Shown here one piece after another: positions 20,301 through 26,958 of a stretch of DNA of 44,450 bases. The stretch is from assembly GCA_045628945.1 (NCBI GenBank), contig JAZQQG010000031.1, positions 1 to 44,450 on the forward strand. The letters run 5' to 3'. Within the stretch, counting starts at the first letter, position 1, and every line of letters starts with the position of its first letter. The position numbers and the translations under genes are program-made. The notes below the pieces were generated by a model. It was not told where the DNA came from. It was given only the letters and a program-made list of their open reading frames with translations, and did no database searches. This DNA is from RGIG4034 sp045628945 (lineage in GTDB: Bacteria; Bacillota; Clostridia; Lachnospirales; Lachnospiraceae).

Positions 20301-20474
20301 GCTCTGTATGAATTCGAGAATCATGCAACCAGTGCGGATGGAAATCTTGATGCCTCTCCGGATACGGGAGATTTCTTTAACCCGAAGTTGTTCTTGGAAA
20401 TCGGATTGGCTGCTCTTGGCGTGTTCCTGATCCTTTGGGGAATTCCGATTCGACGTAAAAAAGAAGCACGATAA
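17337..20474 (+). CDS. BspA-type LRR surface protein with sorting signal SPDTGDF
   Basis: A 1045-aa predicted wall-anchored protein, 17 nt after the previous gene. ATG 17337 is chosen over the out-of-frame ATG at 17330; AGGAG is at 17321-17325. Residues 1-30 are a signal peptide. A first LRR block (about 45-290, units such as IGEEAFAGCETVVSVRM) is joined by a long acidic linker (about 300-430) to a second block (about 440-690, for example IGDYSFARSALTSIQIP). A non-repeat region leads to a C-terminal domain (about 856-990) resembling that of the previous protein, including GVPCVKF and SHFSYY. The sorting signal is PDTG at 1008-1011 with hydrophobic helix and RRKKEAR tail. The form SPxTG fits the (S/P)PxTG motif known for Clostridioides difficile sortase B. 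It is the last gene of the locus. Confidence 0.9.
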   Translation: MWKTVRRVVGALLIITALILTQIPYTGVKASSDDFLLDGSTLVRYVGTEESVSIPDAVKIIGEEAFAGCETVVSVRMGGNVREIRSRAFADCPNLVSVEVSDSVRVIESAAFRNCEKLETITLGTELERIGSSLFSGDYALHYVSESSPNFTIVDSVIYDDKLETLYEMLPNRSANEFAMPNSVIEVAPFAFYDNAQLYICYISENLQSIGDYAFAGAKNLQVVYIPYSVNRIQMKAFADCPNLKAVRVPLSVQFIHNTAFDGSNLVTAFCEPESYAEKYFQQKAILEITKSEYEDITQTVLDNSVTEEEANASMGDETEEDLTDAEGDDAASGENQGDASGSEATDVPSLETPEDLLGKVMIAGKDAVVFIDNTKPVVYTGTADPTTPPSEGGTEENPFPEEERTPGIYDGDTITLPFDESNDEKGFSFPKYTIVNHCIAAQACYLNQQLDTYSFPKDIVGIGDYSFARSALTSIQIPEGVTEIGYGAFYHCDYLEEVSIPATVTDISAYAFDDTKWLNTWLKYGQDNFLIVGDGVLLRYRGTDVSNIYIPDGVKTIAPRAFYGHDEITAVDFPADTTVIGDEAFMNCSNLKTMRGGSNLVKIGDRAFEKTNLEVVRIPANVTSVGLKAFSNVASDALLVVQGTVLPNIGYGMESTRLSNLSYRNDAFENVKLALISNSISNSSFAGTILDPTLYGFHGLVVSILTNAEKESEGAVTLRLCTLRPDENGVVTVPDTILIYGKIYRVAAIDATAFDSYLNSSWIGADFEGVELPENLVNYRMPSGVKNLSKPDAEGFDSNLPNPEITGGGESGDGSLIDQIITAVSSGGPLPIAPEVTAPIEEFEEHTEVVAPREMVTVTVTAPSLKNQEVVNVVLNGSEEYLNLSIIESDEAAEALKAAYRSLYGEVSFQRVVGLDMTLWTDQQIQITRLGKNKMTIVLPVPISSDAEYLHLMCFDEDGQLESIPVTIVERNGVPCVKFQVSHFSYYALYEFENHATSADGNLDASPDTGDFFNPKLFLEIGLAALGVFLILWGIPIRRKKEAR

Positions 20475-20491
20475 ATGATACTGTAAAAATG

Positions 20492-20537
20492 AACAGACAA
20501 ATCCTCGGTTTTGACCTTGGGTTTGTCTGTTTTTTTA
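20492..20537 (+). terminator. terminator of the sortase locus
   Basis: Arms 20492-20504 and 20519-20531 form a 13-bp stem (one G-U) with a 14-nt loop, followed by a long T-run. It separates the surface locus from the citrate synthase operon. Confidence 0.85.
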
Positions 20538-20539
20538 CA

Positions 20540-20568
20540 TTGACATGGAATGCATTATTGTATACAAT
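20540..20568 (+). promoter_or_regulatory. promoter of the citrate synthase-like operon
   Basis: A perfect TTGACA (20540-20545) and TACAAT (20563-20568) are 17 nt apart, followed by AAGGAGGG (20588-20595) before the ATG. Confidence 0.7.
20557..20568. promoter_or_regulatory. palindromic operator candidate over the -10 box
   Basis: ATTGTATACAAT is a perfect 12-bp palindrome covering the -10 box, with a further half-like TATACAAG just downstream (20569-20576). Its form resembles operators of GntR-family FCD regulators, and such a regulator is the second gene of the operon. Binding is inferred. Confidence 0.5.
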
Positions 20569-20602
20569 TATACAAGCACAATAGCACAAGGAGGGTATTT
20601 TC

Positions 20603-22045
20603 ATGTACCAGAGTGATGAAGAATATATTGCCAATAATTCGGAATTGTTCCAGAATCGTAAGGTTTCGATGAACCCGAAGAACAATCTTTTGGAGATTGA
20701 GGAGCATATGTATATTTTGGATGACGTTGCGAAACCCAATGTTTTCCGTAATATGTTTCCTTATTCCGAGATTCCGAAGATTCCGTTTAATAACCGTATT
20801 GTTCCCCAGAATATGCCGAAGCATATCTGGATTACGGATACTACCTTCCGTGACGGTCAGCAGTCCCGTGAGCCCTATACCACAGAACAGATTGTTACCA
20901 TCTATGATTATTTGCATCGCCTGGGTGGCCCTAACGGTATGATTCGTGCTTCCGAGTTCTTCCTGTATTCCAAGAAGGATCGTGACGCGGTATACAAATG
21001 TATGGAGCGCGGTTACGAATTCCCGGAGGTAACCAGCTGGATTCGTGCGAGCAAGGAAGACTTCAAACTTGTAAAGGAAATCGGTATGAAGGAGACCGGT
21101 ATTCTGGTCAGCTGCTCCGATTATCATATTTTCTTAAAACTTAAGATGACCCGTAAGCAGGCAATGGAGCACTATTTAAGCGTCGTAAAGCAGTGTCTGG
21201 AAGAAGGAATCAGTGTTCGTTGTCATCTGGAAGATATTACCCGTGCGGATATCTACGGATTCGTTGTTCCTTTCTGTATGGAACTTATGAAGTTAATGGA
21301 TGAATATAAGATTCCCATTAAGATTCGTGCCTGCGACACCATGGGCTATGGCGTAAATTTCGCGGGAGCCGTAATCCCTCGTTCCGTGCAGGGTATTATT
21401 TACGCGCTTCATGTAAACGGCGGTGTGCCTCATGAGATGCTTGAGTGGCACGGACACAATGACTTCTATAAGGCGGTTACGAACTCCACAACGGCTTGGC
21501 TTTATGGTTGCTCCGGTATTAACTGCTCTCTGTTTGGTATCGGAGAACGTACCGGTAATACTCCGTTGGAAGCAATGGTATTCGAGTACGCTCAGCTTAA
21601 GGGTACCTTAAACGGTATGGATACCACGGTAATTACCGAACTGGCTGAATATTACCAGAAGGAAATCGGCTATACCATTCCCGACAGAACTCCTTTTGTT
21701 GGGAAGAACTTTAATGTTACCCGCGCCGGTATTCATGCGGACGGTCTGTTAAAGAATGAGGAGATTTATAATATTTTCGATACCGAAAAATTCTTAAATC
21801 GTCCCGTGCTCTGTGCAATCTCCAATACCTCCGGTCTTGCCGGAATCGCACACTGGATCAATACCACCTATAAGCTTGATAAGGACCATCAGGTGGATAA
21901 GAATTCCGATCTTGTTGTGGCGGTAAAGGATTGGGTTGACAAGGAATATGAGGGCGGTCGTGTGACCGTTATGACGGACGGTGAGCTTCACAAGAAGATT
22001 GATGCAATCTGTGCGGAAAAGAACATCTCGTTAACCTCCCTGTAA
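20603..22045 (+). CDS. probable Re-citrate synthase (isopropylmalate/homocitrate synthase family)
   Basis: A 480-aa enzyme of the HMGL-like TIM-barrel family that condenses acetyl-CoA with a 2-oxo acid. The family signature DTTFRDGQQSR starts at Asp79; the metal-binding HGHND lies in EWHGHNDF, and ERTGNTPLE follows. It lacks the C-terminal leucine-regulatory domain expected of a leucine-pathway isopropylmalate synthase (LeuA), and no leu genes are nearby. Instead it is in an operon with NADP-isocitrate dehydrogenase. Clostridium kluyveri has a Re-face citrate synthase of this family, so oxaloacetate is the likely substrate and glutamate precursor synthesis the likely pathway. Homocitrate or citramalate synthase remains possible. 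AAGGAGGG 7 nt before the ATG supports the start. No aconitase gene is in the window. Confidence 0.75.
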   Translation: MYQSDEEYIANNSELFQNRKVSMNPKNNLLEIEEHMYILDDVAKPNVFRNMFPYSEIPKIPFNNRIVPQNMPKHIWITDTTFRDGQQSREPYTTEQIVTIYDYLHRLGGPNGMIRASEFFLYSKKDRDAVYKCMERGYEFPEVTSWIRASKEDFKLVKEIGMKETGILVSCSDYHIFLKLKMTRKQAMEHYLSVVKQCLEEGISVRCHLEDITRADIYGFVVPFCMELMKLMDEYKIPIKIRACDTMGYGVNFAGAVIPRSVQGIIYALHVNGGVPHEMLEWHGHNDFYKAVTNSTTAWLYGCSGINCSLFGIGERTGNTPLEAMVFEYAQLKGTLNGMDTTVITELAEYYQKEIGYTIPDRTPFVGKNFNVTRAGIHADGLLKNEEIYNIFDTEKFLNRPVLCAISNTSGLAGIAHWINTTYKLDKDHQVDKNSDLVVAVKDWVDKEYEGGRVTVMTDGELHKKIDAICAEKNISLTSL

Positions 22046-22080
22046 TCCTCGTGGTTTTTTACCCAGTATAAGGAGTATTT

Positions 22081-22776
22081 ATGCAGGAAAATGAAATTAA
22101 AAAAGAAGTGACGGACAAGTATTCTCTTCGCGGTCGGGTCTATCAGAAACTTCGTGATGACATTCTGGACGGTAAATTCGAGGATCATGAAGAACTTCGT
22201 GAGATTACCATTGGGGAAGAAATGGGCGTAAGCCGTACCCCGGTTCGTGAAGCTCTGCGTCAGCTTGAGTTAGAGGGACTTGTTCAGATTATTCCGAATA
22301 AAGGCGCGTATGTGACCGGTATTACGGCGGAGGATGTTCGTGATATTTATATGATACGCTCTAAGCTGGAAGGACTCTGTGCTCGTTTGGTTGTGGAGAA
22401 TATTACCAAGGAGCAGGAGGAAGAACTGGAAGAAAATGTTTACCTGGCGGAATTTCATGCCGGTCGGGGTCATATGGAACAGATGGCTGAGCTGGATAAT
22501 CGTTTTCATGATATTCTTTACGAGGCTTGTGCTTCGAAGATGCTTAAGCATCAGTTAACGAATCTTCATCAGTATGTGATGCGTGTGAGACGTCAAACCC
22601 TCTCGGCCACCAATCGCTCCAAGGCAAGTAATGAAGAGCATAAAGCCATTATGGAAGCAATCAAGCTCCGTGATGCGGACCTTGCGGAGCGTTTAGCCAA
22701 TCAACATATTCTGAATGCGTTCACGAATATTGAAAAGAACGGCCTTTATGATGTATACTCTACGAAAACGAAATAA
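22081..22776 (+). CDS. GntR-family transcriptional regulator, FCD type
   Basis: A 231-aa DNA-binding regulator. The N-terminal winged helix-turn-helix (about 20-85) has the GntR signature SRTPVREALRQLELEGLV, ending IPNKGAYV. The C-terminal all-helical part (about 95-220) fits the FCD ligand-binding domain of the FadR subfamily, with conserved Asp/His positions in ELDNRFHDILYE. FCD proteins often bind carboxylic acids, which would fit control by citrate or another intermediate. It lies between the citrate synthase-like gene and icd, 35 nt after the former, with AAGGAG before the ATG. Autoregulation through the palindrome at 20557-20568 is an inference. Confidence 0.9.
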   Translation: MQENEIKKEVTDKYSLRGRVYQKLRDDILDGKFEDHEELREITIGEEMGVSRTPVREALRQLELEGLVQIIPNKGAYVTGITAEDVRDIYMIRSKLEGLCARLVVENITKEQEEELEENVYLAEFHAGRGHMEQMAELDNRFHDILYEACASKMLKHQLTNLHQYVMRVRRQTLSATNRSKASNEEHKAIMEAIKLRDADLAERLANQHILNAFTNIEKNGLYDVYSTKTK

Positions 22777-22792
22777 GAAAGGAAGTACAGAA

Positions 22793-23998
22793 ATGAGCAA
22801 GATTATGATGACGACCCCTCTCGTTGAGATGGATGGCGATGAGATGACCCGAATCCTTTGGAAGATGATCAAGGATGAGCTTTTGATTCCTTTTGTGGAT
22901 CTGAAGACAGAGTACTATGATCTGGGCCTTGAAGAGAGAGAAAAGACCAAGGATCAGGTAACCGTTGATGCGTCCAACGCAACCCTTAAGTATGGTGTAG
23001 CTGTAAAGTGCGCGACCATTACGCCCAATGCAGCTCGAGTAAAAGAATATAATCTTACGGAAATGTGGAAATCTCCCAACGGAACCATTCGTTCCATTCT
23101 GGATGGTACCGTATTCCGTGCTCCGATCCTTGTGAAGGGAATAGAGCCTTGTGTAAAGAATTGGGAGAAGCCGATTACCCTTGCTCGTCATGCGTACGGT
23201 GATGTATATAAGAATGTTGAGATTAAGGTTCCCGGTGCCGGCAAGGCGGAACTGGTATTTACCGGAGAAGACGGAACCGTGATTCGTGAGACGATTCATA
23301 CCTTTAAGGCACCCGGAATTATTCAGGGAATCCATAATACCGATAAGTCGATTGCAAGCTTTGCAAGATGCTGCTTTAATTATGCAATCGATACGAAGCA
23401 GGATCTGTGGTTCGCTACGAAGGATACCATCTCGAAGAAGTATGATCATAACTTCAAGGATATCTTCAATGAAATTTTCGAGGCAGAGTTTAAGACGAAA
23501 TTCGATGAATTGGGGATTGAGTATTTCTACACGCTGATTGATGATGCGGTAGCTCGTGTGATAAAGGCAAAGGGTGGTTTCATCTGGGCCTGCAAGAACT
23601 ATGACGGTGATGTAATGAGTGATATGGTAAGCTCTGCATTCGGTTCACTTGCTATGATGACCTCCGTTCTGGTAAGCCCCTCCGGCGTGTATGAGTACGA
23701 GGCTGCGCACGGAACCGTTCAGAGACATTACTACAAGCATCTGAAGGGGGAGGAGACTTCCACGAACTCCGTTGCAACGATTTTTGCTTGGACGGGAGCC
23801 CTTAAGAAGCGTGGTGAGCTGGATAAACTTCCCGAATTGGTTACCTTTGCTGAGAAGTTGGAAAAGGCAACCCTTAAGACCATCGAGGACGGTAAGATGA
23901 CCAAGGACCTTGCTCTGATTACCTCTCTGAAGGATGTAAAGGTGTTGAATTCCGAGGACTTCATTAAGGCAATTCGTGCAACCTACGAAGCAATGTAA
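22793..23998 (+). CDS. icd: NADP-dependent isocitrate dehydrogenase
   Basis: A 401-aa enzyme that oxidises isocitrate to 2-oxoglutarate and CO2 with NADP. It belongs to the eukaryote-like (IDH1-type) branch: it opens with TPLVEMDGDEMTRILW and contains SPNGTIRSILDGTVFR, the substrate-binding loop, then YDGDVMSDMVSSAFGSLAMMTS. The residues DD(A)VAR and GTVQRHY with TNSVATIFAW are typical of NADP-specific members. The start at 22793 follows GAAAGGAAG; a longer in-frame reading would overlap the regulator gene by about 60 nt and lacks a site. It is the last gene of the operon and is followed by a terminator. It should supply 2-oxoglutarate for glutamate. Confidence 0.96.
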   Translation: MSKIMMTTPLVEMDGDEMTRILWKMIKDELLIPFVDLKTEYYDLGLEEREKTKDQVTVDASNATLKYGVAVKCATITPNAARVKEYNLTEMWKSPNGTIRSILDGTVFRAPILVKGIEPCVKNWEKPITLARHAYGDVYKNVEIKVPGAGKAELVFTGEDGTVIRETIHTFKAPGIIQGIHNTDKSIASFARCCFNYAIDTKQDLWFATKDTISKKYDHNFKDIFNEIFEAEFKTKFDELGIEYFYTLIDDAVARVIKAKGGFIWACKNYDGDVMSDMVSSAFGSLAMMTSVLVSPSGVYEYEAAHGTVQRHYYKHLKGEETSTNSVATIFAWTGALKKRGELDKLPELVTFAEKLEKATLKTIEDGKMTKDLALITSLKDVKVLNSEDFIKAIRATYEAM

Positions 23999-24012
23999 TG
24001 GACTAATTTTGG

Positions 24013-24046
24013 GAGACGGCAGGCGGTTTGCTTGCCGTCTCTTTTA
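24013..24046 (+). terminator. icd terminator
   Basis: Arms GAGACGGCA (24013-24021) and TGCCGTCTC (24033-24041) form a perfect 9-bp stem with a T-run after it. Confidence 0.85.
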
Positions 24047-24075
24047 TTGACAATTTTTTATCAAAAAATTATAAT
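24047..24075 (+). promoter_or_regulatory. consensus promoter of the rex operon
   Basis: TTGACA (24047-24052), 17 nt, TATAAT (24070-24075): a perfect sigma-A promoter. The spacer is almost only A and T and includes TTTTTTATCAAAAAA, a near-palindrome, but no full Rex operator TTGTTAA-N4-TTAACAA is seen. Confidence 0.85.
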
Positions 24076-24105
24076 ATTCTTATTCTTTTAACAGGGAGAA
24101 CTTGT

Positions 24106-24762
24106 ATGGAAGAGAGTAAGTCGAAGGGCATCTCGCAGGCTGTAATTTCACGTTTGCCGCGGTATTATCGTTATCTTGGTGAATTAAAGGATCAGAATGT
24201 GGAACGTATTTCCTCGCAGGAATTGTCGGAGCTTATGAAGGTAACGGCGTCTCAGATTCGCCAGGATTTTAATAACTTTGGCGGTTTTGGACAGCAGGGC
24301 TACGGCTATAATGTTCAGAAACTTTATGAAGAAATCGGTGAGATTCTCGGCCTTCATAAGAACCATCATCTGGTTTTGATCGGTGCGGGTAACTTAGGAC
24401 AGGCTCTGGCCAATTATGTGAATTTTGAGCGTCGCGGATTTATTGTGCGTGGTGTATTTGACTTAAATCCTGCATTAATCGGCAAAGACCTTCGTGGGGT
24501 TAAGGTTCAACCGATGGAGCAGTTAGAAAACTTTCTTCGGGAGAATGATGTAGATATCGCGGTTCTGACCATTCCGAAGGGCGGTGCGGTAGATGTTGCG
24601 AAGAAGCTTGTGGAATGCGGCATTAAGGCAATCTGGAATTTTGCACATGTGGACTTAAATGTTCCGGAGGATGTGATTGTCGAGAATGTTCATTTGTCCG
24701 AGAGCCTTATGAAATTGTCTTATAAAATCAATCGTGGAAGAGAAGGTGAAGAACTTGGCTGA
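24106..24762 (+). CDS. rex: redox-sensing transcriptional repressor Rex
   Basis: A 218-aa repressor that senses the NADH/NAD+ ratio and controls fermentation and NADH-consuming genes. The N-terminal winged helix (about 1-80) contains ISQAVISRLPRYYRYL and SAQ(I)RQDF-type recognition residues (TASQIRQDFNNFG). The Rossmann domain has LIGAGNLGQAL (dinucleotide-binding Gly motif) and ends with WNFAHVDLNVP. Length and order match Rex. The start at 24106 follows AGGGAG; a longer in-frame reading from 24028 would cover the promoter and is rejected. It heads a run of closely spaced genes, the next one overlapping its end. Confidence 0.97.
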   Translation: MEESKSKGISQAVISRLPRYYRYLGELKDQNVERISSQELSELMKVTASQIRQDFNNFGGFGQQGYGYNVQKLYEEIGEILGLHKNHHLVLIGAGNLGQALANYVNFERRGFIVRGVFDLNPALIGKDLRGVKVQPMEQLENFLRENDVDIAVLTIPKGGAVDVAKKLVECGIKAIWNFAHVDLNVPEDVIVENVHLSESLMKLSYKINRGREGEELG

Positions 24763-25387
24763 TCATCTTTTGTCCGAGGAATACTTAAGAAGTAAGCATA
24801 TTCCCATCGTCATTCTGGATCCGAAATGGCATCAGATTTTCGAACAGGTGTCGAAGCCTTCGTATCTTGCAGGGAAAGAAGCCAGAATGAATGAGCTTCT
24901 GAAACGCCAGGGCAAGTTAAACACGGACCTCAAAGAGATTCGTAAGCTTAAAAAGCGTCTGATGGATGAAATTTTGTCCATCTCGGAGGCGCTTCAGGCG
25001 AATGAAGGCAATAAGAAACTTGAAAAGAAGTTAGAGGAGAATAAGCGGCTGATTGATGAGTGCAACGAGAAAACGGATGCCTATGAGGATGAGCTGATTG
25101 AAATCCCACGGGAGATGGAGCAGTTAAATCACTCCATGATGATGGATACCATCGATCTGGTTTATGATCGAATCGAACATAATAAGCAGGATATCGATAA
25201 GATTGGCGGCTGGATTAATCAGGTTCGTATCGAGTTAAAAAAGAACCTGGTTCGGAAGCAGGAGCGTGAGGCACAGAATGCCAGACTCTATGCTGCGCTG
25301 CATGATGTATATGGGGCTGAGATTATTGATTTGTTTGAAGCAGCAAACGAGCCACTGCCCGAAGAAGAGAAGGGAAAAAAGGAATGA
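24755..25387 (+). CDS. coiled-coil protein of unknown function downstream of rex
   Basis: A soluble protein of about 210 aa, not recognised. The start is uncertain: TTG 24755 has AAGGTG (24743-24748) at good spacing and is preferred; GTG 24734 is the alternative. It overlaps the rex end by 8 nt (or 29). After an N-terminal segment with IPIVILDPKWHQIF, residues about 45-185 are Lys/Glu/Leu-rich with heptad spacing, indicating a long coiled coil. There is no signal peptide or transmembrane helix. It ends in an acidic-lysine tail and overlaps the next gene by 4 nt (ATGA). Tight coupling between rex and the NAD(P)HX repair gene suggests co-expression, but no function can be assigned. Confidence 0.85.
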   Translation: MADHLLSEEYLRSKHIPIVILDPKWHQIFEQVSKPSYLAGKEARMNELLKRQGKLNTDLKEIRKLKKRLMDEILSISEALQANEGNKKLEKKLEENKRLIDECNEKTDAYEDELIEIPREMEQLNHSMMMDTIDLVYDRIEHNKQDIDKIGGWINQVRIELKKNLVRKQEREAQNARLYAALHDVYGAEIIDLFEAANEPLPEEEKGKKE

Positions 25388-26946
25388 TTCCTGTATATAG
25401 TGCAGACGAGGCAAAGCGTGCCGATCGCTATACAACGGAGAGGTTCGGAATCGATTCGAAGCTCTTAATGGAGAAGGCGGCCTTCGGTCTGTTTGAGGAA
25501 GTGAAAAAAGTCTATGAACCCGGGCAGTTTATTTTGGGAATTGCGGGGTTAGGGAATAACGGTGCGGATGTGGTTGCCTGCATTCGTATGCTGCACATGG
25601 CAAAGTTTCCCTGCAAGGTTCTTCTGGTGGGAGACGGGAAAACTTCTGAATTAATGGAAGAACAGCTGGAGATTCTGAAACGCGCAAACGGAAACTGGTT
25701 CTATGCCTGCCCGAATGGAGATTCCGAAGAGAATCTGCTTACGAAATTCGGGGTTGGAGAAGTGGATTCTGCCAAAAAACTGATTCTGTTGGATGGTCTT
25801 TTTGGAATCGGTCTGAATCGGGAAGTAACCGGTATCTTCGCGGAATGTATTGACTGGATGAACGCACTTCATTCCTGTGGAGCGAAGGTCCTTTCCATGG
25901 ATATTCCCTCCGGTATTTCTGCAGACAGCGGTGCGGTGCTGGGGGCTGCTGTGTATGCGGATATTACGGTGGTTCCTGCTCTTTTAAAGACCGGTCTTCT
26001 GATCGCGGACGGCCGGTTGCATGCAGGTCGTCTTGCAATTTGGGATATGGGAATCTATCCGGAGAATGAGAGAAGCACAGGTGCTCTTTTTACCAAAGAG
26101 GATTGTAATCTTCCGGTGGCATCGCCCGGATCCAATAAAGGGTCGAACGGAAAACTTTTGCTTATAGCAGGGTCGGATAAGATCCACGGAGCTCTTCGAC
26201 TGGCCTATGAGGCAGCCACAAAGCTGGGGGTCGGAATGGTCCATGTCGTGACCCATGAACGGAATCGAGCGCTTTTGTTTGACGAATATCCCGAATGTTT
26301 GTGTACCTGTTATGAGGATGCGTTTACCGATGAATTCCATCGGGCCTTACGTGGAGCGCTTGCCTGGTGTGATGCGGTCTTAATCGGTCCGGGAATCGGC
26401 ACGGAACCCATGGCGGTCTCGCTTGTCGAAGAAGTTCTTTCCTCGGAAGTACCGGCCATTCTGGATGCGGATGCGTTAAATATCCTTGCCCTTGACCGGG
26501 AATTGATTACGGTTCTTCGCAATCGTATTGCACCTTCGGTTGTGACTCCGCATGTGGGGGAGAGCCTTCGCCTTCTTCCTTGTTCCCTGGAGGAGTGGAA
26601 ACGAAATCGTCATACGCTGTGTTCTTCTTTTACCGAGGAGACCAATGTGTATTATGTTGCAAAGGACCATGCGACGGTCCTTTACGGCCTTGGCGAAAAG
26701 AGAATCTTCAACAATGGAAACGAGTCTCTGGCCCACGCAGGTTCCGGAGATGTTCTTGCAGGGTTAATCGGGGCGATTCTTGCTCGTTGTGAGAAGAATC
26801 CAAAGGCCATAGTAAACGGCGTTTCTACGGCAGTCTATGTTCATGGAATGCTTGCAGAACAATATCGATTCCAATATAATGATTCTGATTCCTGTACGGC
26901 CTCCGAGTTATTGCAACTCATTCCGGCGGTGCGTATGAAATTTTAG
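25384..26946 (+). CDS. nnr: bifunctional NAD(P)H-hydrate epimerase/dehydratase
   Basis: A 520-aa cytoplasmic repair enzyme. The N-terminal domain (about 1-220) is a YjeF_N/NnrE epimerase, with GIAGLGNNGADVVACIRML as the nucleotide-binding loop and MDIPSGISADSG. The C-terminal domain (about 235-515) is the ADP/ATP-dependent dehydratase NnrD (carbohydrate-kinase-like), with KGSNGKLLLIAGS, GPGIGTE, ILDADALN, TPHVGE and the catalytic-loop NNGNESLAHAGSGDVLAG. Together they convert both epimers of hydrated NAD(P)H back to NAD(P)H. The epimerase loop GLGNNGAD differs from the common GGGNNGGDG. Start ATG overlaps the previous stop. Its place after rex links NAD(H) sensing and NAD(P)H repair. Confidence 0.96.
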   Translation: MIPVYSADEAKRADRYTTERFGIDSKLLMEKAAFGLFEEVKKVYEPGQFILGIAGLGNNGADVVACIRMLHMAKFPCKVLLVGDGKTSELMEEQLEILKRANGNWFYACPNGDSEENLLTKFGVGEVDSAKKLILLDGLFGIGLNREVTGIFAECIDWMNALHSCGAKVLSMDIPSGISADSGAVLGAAVYADITVVPALLKTGLLIADGRLHAGRLAIWDMGIYPENERSTGALFTKEDCNLPVASPGSNKGSNGKLLLIAGSDKIHGALRLAYEAATKLGVGMVHVVTHERNRALLFDEYPECLCTCYEDAFTDEFHRALRGALAWCDAVLIGPGIGTEPMAVSLVEEVLSSEVPAILDADALNILALDRELITVLRNRIAPSVVTPHVGESLRLLPCSLEEWKRNRHTLCSSFTEETNVYYVAKDHATVLYGLGEKRIFNNGNESLAHAGSGDVLAGLIGAILARCEKNPKAIVNGVSTAVYVHGMLAEQYRFQYNDSDSCTASELLQLIPAVRMKF

Positions 26947-26958
26947 GAGGAATTCCTT

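Noticed and set aside
20603..22045. Assignment as leucine-pathway isopropylmalate synthase
   Set aside because: No C-terminal regulatory domain and no leu genes nearby; linkage with icd fits citrate formation better.
22715..22792. Longer start for isocitrate dehydrogenase
   Set aside because: It would overlap the regulator gene by 62 nt and lacks homology to the family start; GGAAG precedes ATG 22793.
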